A DNA stretch of 64,000 nucleotides from Flavobacterium lacus (GTDB lineage: Bacteria > Bacteroidota > Bacteroidia > Flavobacteriales > Flavobacteriaceae): contig NZ_QLSV01000002.1 in assembly GCF_003268815.1 (NCBI RefSeq), positions 1-64,000 on the forward strand, given 5' to 3'. The first letter of the stretch is position 1. Each line of letters starts with the position of its first letter. The translations under genes and the position numbers were made by a program. Below the pieces are notes generated by a model, which made no database searches, was not told the DNA's origin, and saw only the letters and a list, made by a program, of their open reading frames with translations. This document shows positions 61,068 through 64,000 of the stretch, one piece after another.

Positions 61068-61799
61068 ATGTCAAAATCTGTTACACCATATAAAGATTCC
61101 TCATTAGGTAAAAAAGAACAAGTTGCTCAAATGTTTGATACCATTTCGGGCAATTATGACGGTTTAAACCGTGTGATTTCTTTTGGTACTGATGTGAAAT
61201 GGCGTAAAAAAGTATTGGCAATGGTTTCTGCCAAAAATCCAGACACTATTCTTGACATTGCTACAGGAACCGGCGATTTAGCTATTTTAATGACGAACAC
61301 TAATGCTACAAAAATTGTAGGTTTGGATATTTCTGCCGGAATGCTGGACGTAGGAAGAAAAAAAATTAATGAAAAAAAACTTTCTACTAAAATAGAAATG
61401 GTTTTGGGTGACTCTGAAAACATACCCTATGAGGATAATAGCTTCGACGCAATAACCGTTGCTTTTGGTGTAAGAAACTTTGAAACCTTAGAAAAAGGTT
61501 TAGCTGAAATTCTACGCGTTTTAAAACCAAACGGAATCTTTGTTATTTTAGAAACCTCTGTTCCAAAGAAATTTCCCTTTAAACAAGGCTACCATTTGTA
61601 CACCAAAAATATTTTACCGCTCATCGGAAAGTTGTTTTCAAAAGACAATTCTGCCTATGCTTATTTATCTGAATCCGCTTCAGTATTTCCGTATGGAGAA
61701 GCATTAAACAATATTTTGAGAAAAGTTGGGTTTATAGATGTAGTAGCAATGCCCCAAACTTTTGGTGTAGCTACTATTTATTCAGCATCAAAAAAATAA
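61068..61799 (+). CDS. menG: Demethylmenaquinone methyltransferase (UbiE/MenG)
   Basis: This 243-residue SAM-dependent methyltransferase carries out the final step of menaquinone synthesis. Motif I is [14 protein letters not shown] (residues about 61-74), with VVGLDIS-like [14 protein letters not shown] and the family [13 protein letters not shown] and SYAYL-like [17 protein letters not shown] blocks. Flavobacteria use menaquinone, so MenG rather than UbiE is the better name. It is followed after one base by the PorT-like gene. Confidence 0.95.
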   Translation: MSKSVTPYKDSSLGKKEQVAQMFDTISGNYDGLNRVISFGTDVKWRKKVLAMVSAKNPDTILDIATGTGDLAILMTNTNATKIVGLDISAGMLDVGRKKINEKKLSTKIEMVLGDSENIPYEDNSFDAITVAFGVRNFETLEKGLAEILRVLKPNGIFVILETSVPKKFPFKQGYHLYTKNILPLIGKLFSKDNSAYAYLSESASVFPYGEALNNILRKVGFIDVVAMPQTFGVATIYSASKK

Positions 61800-61800
61800 A

Positions 61801-62502
61801 ATGAAGACACTATTTTTAACTCTACTTCTCTTATTTGCAATTGAAACACATGCACAATTTGGCGGTGTTTTTGGAAAAGACCCGATTATCCATCTTGAAA
61901 ACTTTGATCAGCAACGCGTTCATTGGGGGTATTTTTTAGGTTTTAATTCTTATGATTTTAAAATTGATCAAAACCGTGTTACCGAAGAAATTTTATCGGA
62001 ATCTACCACCGGTTTCAACGTGGGGTTGGTTGGTGATTTACGTTTGCATCAAAATATAAACCTCCGTTTTGAACCGGGTTTATACTACACACAACGAAAT
62101 TTAACTTTTCCAAATTTTGATAACCAATTTGATGCTTTTCGAGAAGTGAAATCAACTTATATTCATTTTCCTTTATTGCTAAAATTTTCATCACAACGAA
62201 TAGGAAACATTAGACCTTACTTACTTGGAGGAGTTTCAACTGCTCTTAATCTTTCGAGTAATGCCAATGCTCAAGACGATAATTCGAACAACCGTTTCCG
62301 AATGGTAAAATGGACAAATTTTTATGAAGTGGGTTTTGGAATCGATATTTATTTAGAATATTTCAAATTCTCACCTTCCATAAGAGGTGTATTTAGTTTT
62401 AACGATGAATTAATTCGCGATAACGACCCAAATAGTCCATGGACTTCTACAGTAGATTCGATGAAAACAAGAGGTTTTTTTGTGAATTTTACTTTCCACT
62501 AA
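61801..62502 (+). CDS. porT: PorT-like type IX secretion outer membrane protein
   Basis: This 233-residue protein has a signal peptide (ETHAQ) followed by a small outer-membrane beta-barrel. The HLENFDQQRVHWGYFLGFNSYDFKI start resembles PorT/SprT of Porphyromonas and Flavobacterium, which is needed for secretion of gingipains, SprB adhesin and other cargos. It fits the two cargo proteins (30490-32602) and gldA in this window. It directly follows menG. The 3' end overlaps the convergent RNA methyltransferase gene by 14 bp. Confidence 0.85.
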   Translation: MKTLFLTLLLLFAIETHAQFGGVFGKDPIIHLENFDQQRVHWGYFLGFNSYDFKIDQNRVTEEILSESTTGFNVGLVGDLRLHQNINLRFEPGLYYTQRNLTFPNFDNQFDAFREVKSTYIHFPLLLKFSSQRIGNIRPYLLGGVSTALNLSSNANAQDDNSNNRFRMVKWTNFYEVGFGIDIYLEYFKFSPSIRGVFSFNDELIRDNDPNSPWTSTVDSMKTRGFFVNFTFH

Positions 62503-63226
62503 GATTTTTTCGAAACTCACTCAACAAAATAGCCGTGGCAGTGGCAACGTTGAGACTTTCTGTTTTTTGTAATTTTCCAAACCGTGGAATACTGATTTTT
62601 TTCTGAATCAAAGCTTCAACAGTTGCAGTAACTCCATTGGCCTCATTTCCCATGACCAAAACGGCAGTGGTTGGCAATTCAGTTTCATACACCACATCAC
62701 CATCCATAAATGCACCATAAATAGGTTGCTTTGTATTCTTTAAAAAACGTTCTAAAGAAGTATAAACCACATTTACTCTTGCAATTGAACCCATTGTTGC
62801 CTGAATTACTTTTGGATTATAAAGATCTGCTGTTTCCTCGGAACAAATCAGTTGCTCGATGCCGAACCAATCGCACAAACGAATAATTGTTCCCAAATTT
62901 CCAGGATCTCGAATATCGTCTAAAACCAGCGTTAAACCTTCATATTTAATTGGTTTTGACGGTGCTATTTTAAAAACAGCCAAACAGGTATTAGGTGTTT
63001 TTAAACAACTTATTTTCTTTAAATCGGTTTCCGAAATAATGTCCGGCTTAACTTTATTATTCAGTTGCAGAGACGAATCCGTTGAATAAAACTCTTGAAT
63101 TTCAAAACTTGAATTATATAATTCCTGAATTACTTTTATACCTTCTGCAATAAAAAGTTGTTGCTCATTCCTAAACTTTTTTTGATGTAATCCGGTAATT
63201 CGTTTAATTTGGTTTTTACTAACCAT
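62489..63226 (-). CDS. SpoU/TrmH-family RNA methyltransferase
   Basis: This 245-residue SPOUT-class methyltransferase probably 2'-O-methylates rRNA or tRNA. It has an N-terminal substrate-binding domain (VSKNQIKRITGLHQKKFRNE) and the trefoil-knot blocks VLDDIRDPGNLGTIIRLCDWFG, VLVMGNEANGVT and ESLNVATATAILLSEF. The exact target cannot be told from the sequence. It is divergent from tamL and overlaps porT at the 3' end by 14 bp. Confidence 0.92.
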   Translation of the reverse strand: MVSKNQIKRITGLHQKKFRNEQQLFIAEGIKVIQELYNSSFEIQEFYSTDSSLQLNNKVKPDIISETDLKKISCLKTPNTCLAVFKIAPSKPIKYEGLTLVLDDIRDPGNLGTIIRLCDWFGIEQLICSEETADLYNPKVIQATMGSIARVNVVYTSLERFLKNTKQPIYGAFMDGDVVYETELPTTAVLVMGNEANGVTATVEALIQKKISIPRFGKLQKTESLNVATATAILLSEFRKNLSGK

Positions 63227-63235
63227 AAAATAATG

Positions 63236-63243
63236 TACTTTTG
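63236..63243 (+). promoter_or_regulatory. tamL promoter -7 box
   Basis: TACTTTTG lies 20 bp before the TTG start at 63263. It places the start of transcription near 63250, which supports the TTG. Confidence 0.55.
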
Positions 63244-63262
63244 AATTAAATTTCTAATTCAA

Positions 63263-64000
63263 TTGAAAAAGATTTCTGCAAAAATATCATTAATAATTTT
63301 AATTATACTCTTTTTTTACGCCTGTGACTCTGTCAAAAGAGTTCCGGAAGGTAAAAATCTACTCGCAAAATCAGAAATTATTGTTGATGGTAAAAAAATA
63401 AAAAACGAGGATGTAACCGAACTAATCTCGCAAAAACCAAACACCCGATTTCTAAATTTACCGCTAAGTTTATATTTGTATAATTGGGCAAAACCCAATC
63501 ATGATTCACTTTTTACAGAAAAATTCATTAAAGACACAATCCGATTTAAAAGGAATTCAAAATTCTTTTCCTCTAAACAAGTATACCGTTTAGGCGAATC
63601 TTTTTGGTACTCGGGTATTCATAATTTTTTAAAAAATACCGGTGAAGCCCCTGTTATTTTAGATGAATTAAAAACACAAAAATCAGCAACAAAACTCAAA
63701 GTGTATTATTTTAATGAAGGTTATTTCAATGTAAATACAACTACCACTACCGATACAATTGGAACAAAAAAAGCAGCTACAACTTATGTCGTAACACTGG
63801 GCAAACCTTATGTGATAGATAGTATCAACAAAAAAATAAGCTCGCCCGTGATAGATTCACTGTACAGGAGAACTGAACAATTGTCAATCATAAAATCTGG
63901 TGTACAATATAAATCTGACCATTTTGAAGAAGAAAGAAATCGACTTACAAACTCCTTCAGAAACAATGGTGTGTATAATTTTCAACAAAATTATATCAAT
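63263..64000 (+). CDS. tamL: TamL-like outer membrane lipoprotein, partial (3' end outside window)
   Basis: From a TTG at 63263 the frame reads MKKISAKISLIILIILFFYA, then Cys-Asp-Ser, a lipobox (YAC). The frame stays open to the window end, about 245 residues. KRVPEGKNLLAKSEIIVDGKK and DELKTQKSATKLKVYYFNEGYFN are typical of POTRA-like repeats of the BamA/TamA-type lipoproteins (TamL) of Bacteroidota. TamL forms a complex with TamB and works in outer-membrane biogenesis. The TTG start is inferred: no suitable ATG precedes, and the promoter box is close. The beta-barrel domain lies outside the window. Confidence 0.8.
   Translation, partial: MKKISAKISLIILIILFFYACDSVKRVPEGKNLLAKSEIIVDGKKIKNEDVTELISQKPNTRFLNLPLSLYLYNWAKPNHDSLFTEKFIKDTIRFKRNSKFFSSKQVYRLGESFWYSGIHNFLKNTGEAPVILDELKTQKSATKLKVYYFNEGYFNVNTTTTTDTIGTKKAATTYVVTLGKPYVIDSINKKISSPVIDSLYRRTEQLSIIKSGVQYKSDHFEEERNRLTNSFRNNGVYNFQQNYIN

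Noticed and set aside
1..64000. tRNA genes
   Set aside because: No cloverleaf with a TTCGA-type arm and acceptor stem was recognised by eye. A tRNAscan run would be needed to exclude one fully.

Overview
The window looks like a chromosomal segment of a Flavobacteriaceae bacterium, most likely Flavobacterium. The DNA is AT-rich. Promoters have the Bacteroidota form (TTTG or TTG about 19-21 bp before TAnnTTTG). It carries a gliding ATPase gene (gldA), a PorT-like type IX secretion protein, two secreted proteins with type IX sorting domains, a GLPGLI protein, DUF5686 and TamL-type envelope proteins, and a split methionine synthase. No CRISPR array, prophage, complete insertion sequence or tRNA was seen.

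Layout. 1-400: three tandem rRNA-type promoters firing leftward, so an rRNA operon probably lies just beyond the left edge. 400-1560: gene-poor, repeat-rich DNA. 1565-10802: queA, aroA, an SMR exporter, a MazG-like hydrolase and three tandem DUF3857 proteins. 10918-13015: dtd, rsgA and a small secreted protein. 13114-17260: an aromatic amino acid operon (pheA, aminotransferase, tyrA, DAHP synthase-chorismate mutase) behind a Phe/Tyr leader-peptide attenuator. 17340-20102: gldA, a DUF2807 lipoprotein and a PagL-like protein. 20170-34367: a methionine region (metF, metH in two genes, hom, metX, metY, metK) interrupted by two type IX cargo genes. 34430-39668: TonB-type receptor, GLPGLI protein, deoxynucleoside kinase. 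39711-46128: a four-gene cluster that fits breakdown of the N-glycan core. 46214-52930: membrane and soluble pyrophosphatases, a DUF5686 protein and pyruvate dehydrogenase E1 beta. 53191-64000: etfBA, a bifunctional nuclease, a CNT nucleoside transporter, thyA, folA, menG, porT, an RNA methyltransferase and the start of tamL.

The most interesting content is regulatory. Within about 10 kb the methionine genes are controlled in three apparently different ways: two tandem Met/Cys-rich leader-peptide attenuators ahead of metY, a SAM-I riboswitch ahead of the split metH, and a SAM-II-like pseudoknot with an extra arm ahead of metK. The aromatic operon has its own leader peptide, antiterminator and terminator. 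These leader-peptide calls were read directly from the minus strand and are not long enough to be found as ordinary genes.

The second theme is small repeats that enter genes without breaking them. metH holds an exactly 143-codon insertion that encodes a DUF559 nuclease and is bounded by inverted C/G-rich repeats, with a solo copy of the repeat in the neighbouring gene. aroA and metH contain in-frame arrays of 7-bp repeats that also form hairpins between genes. Two copies of a long hairpin element share an identical 17-base core. Positions of short sites were counted by eye and may be off by a base or two.
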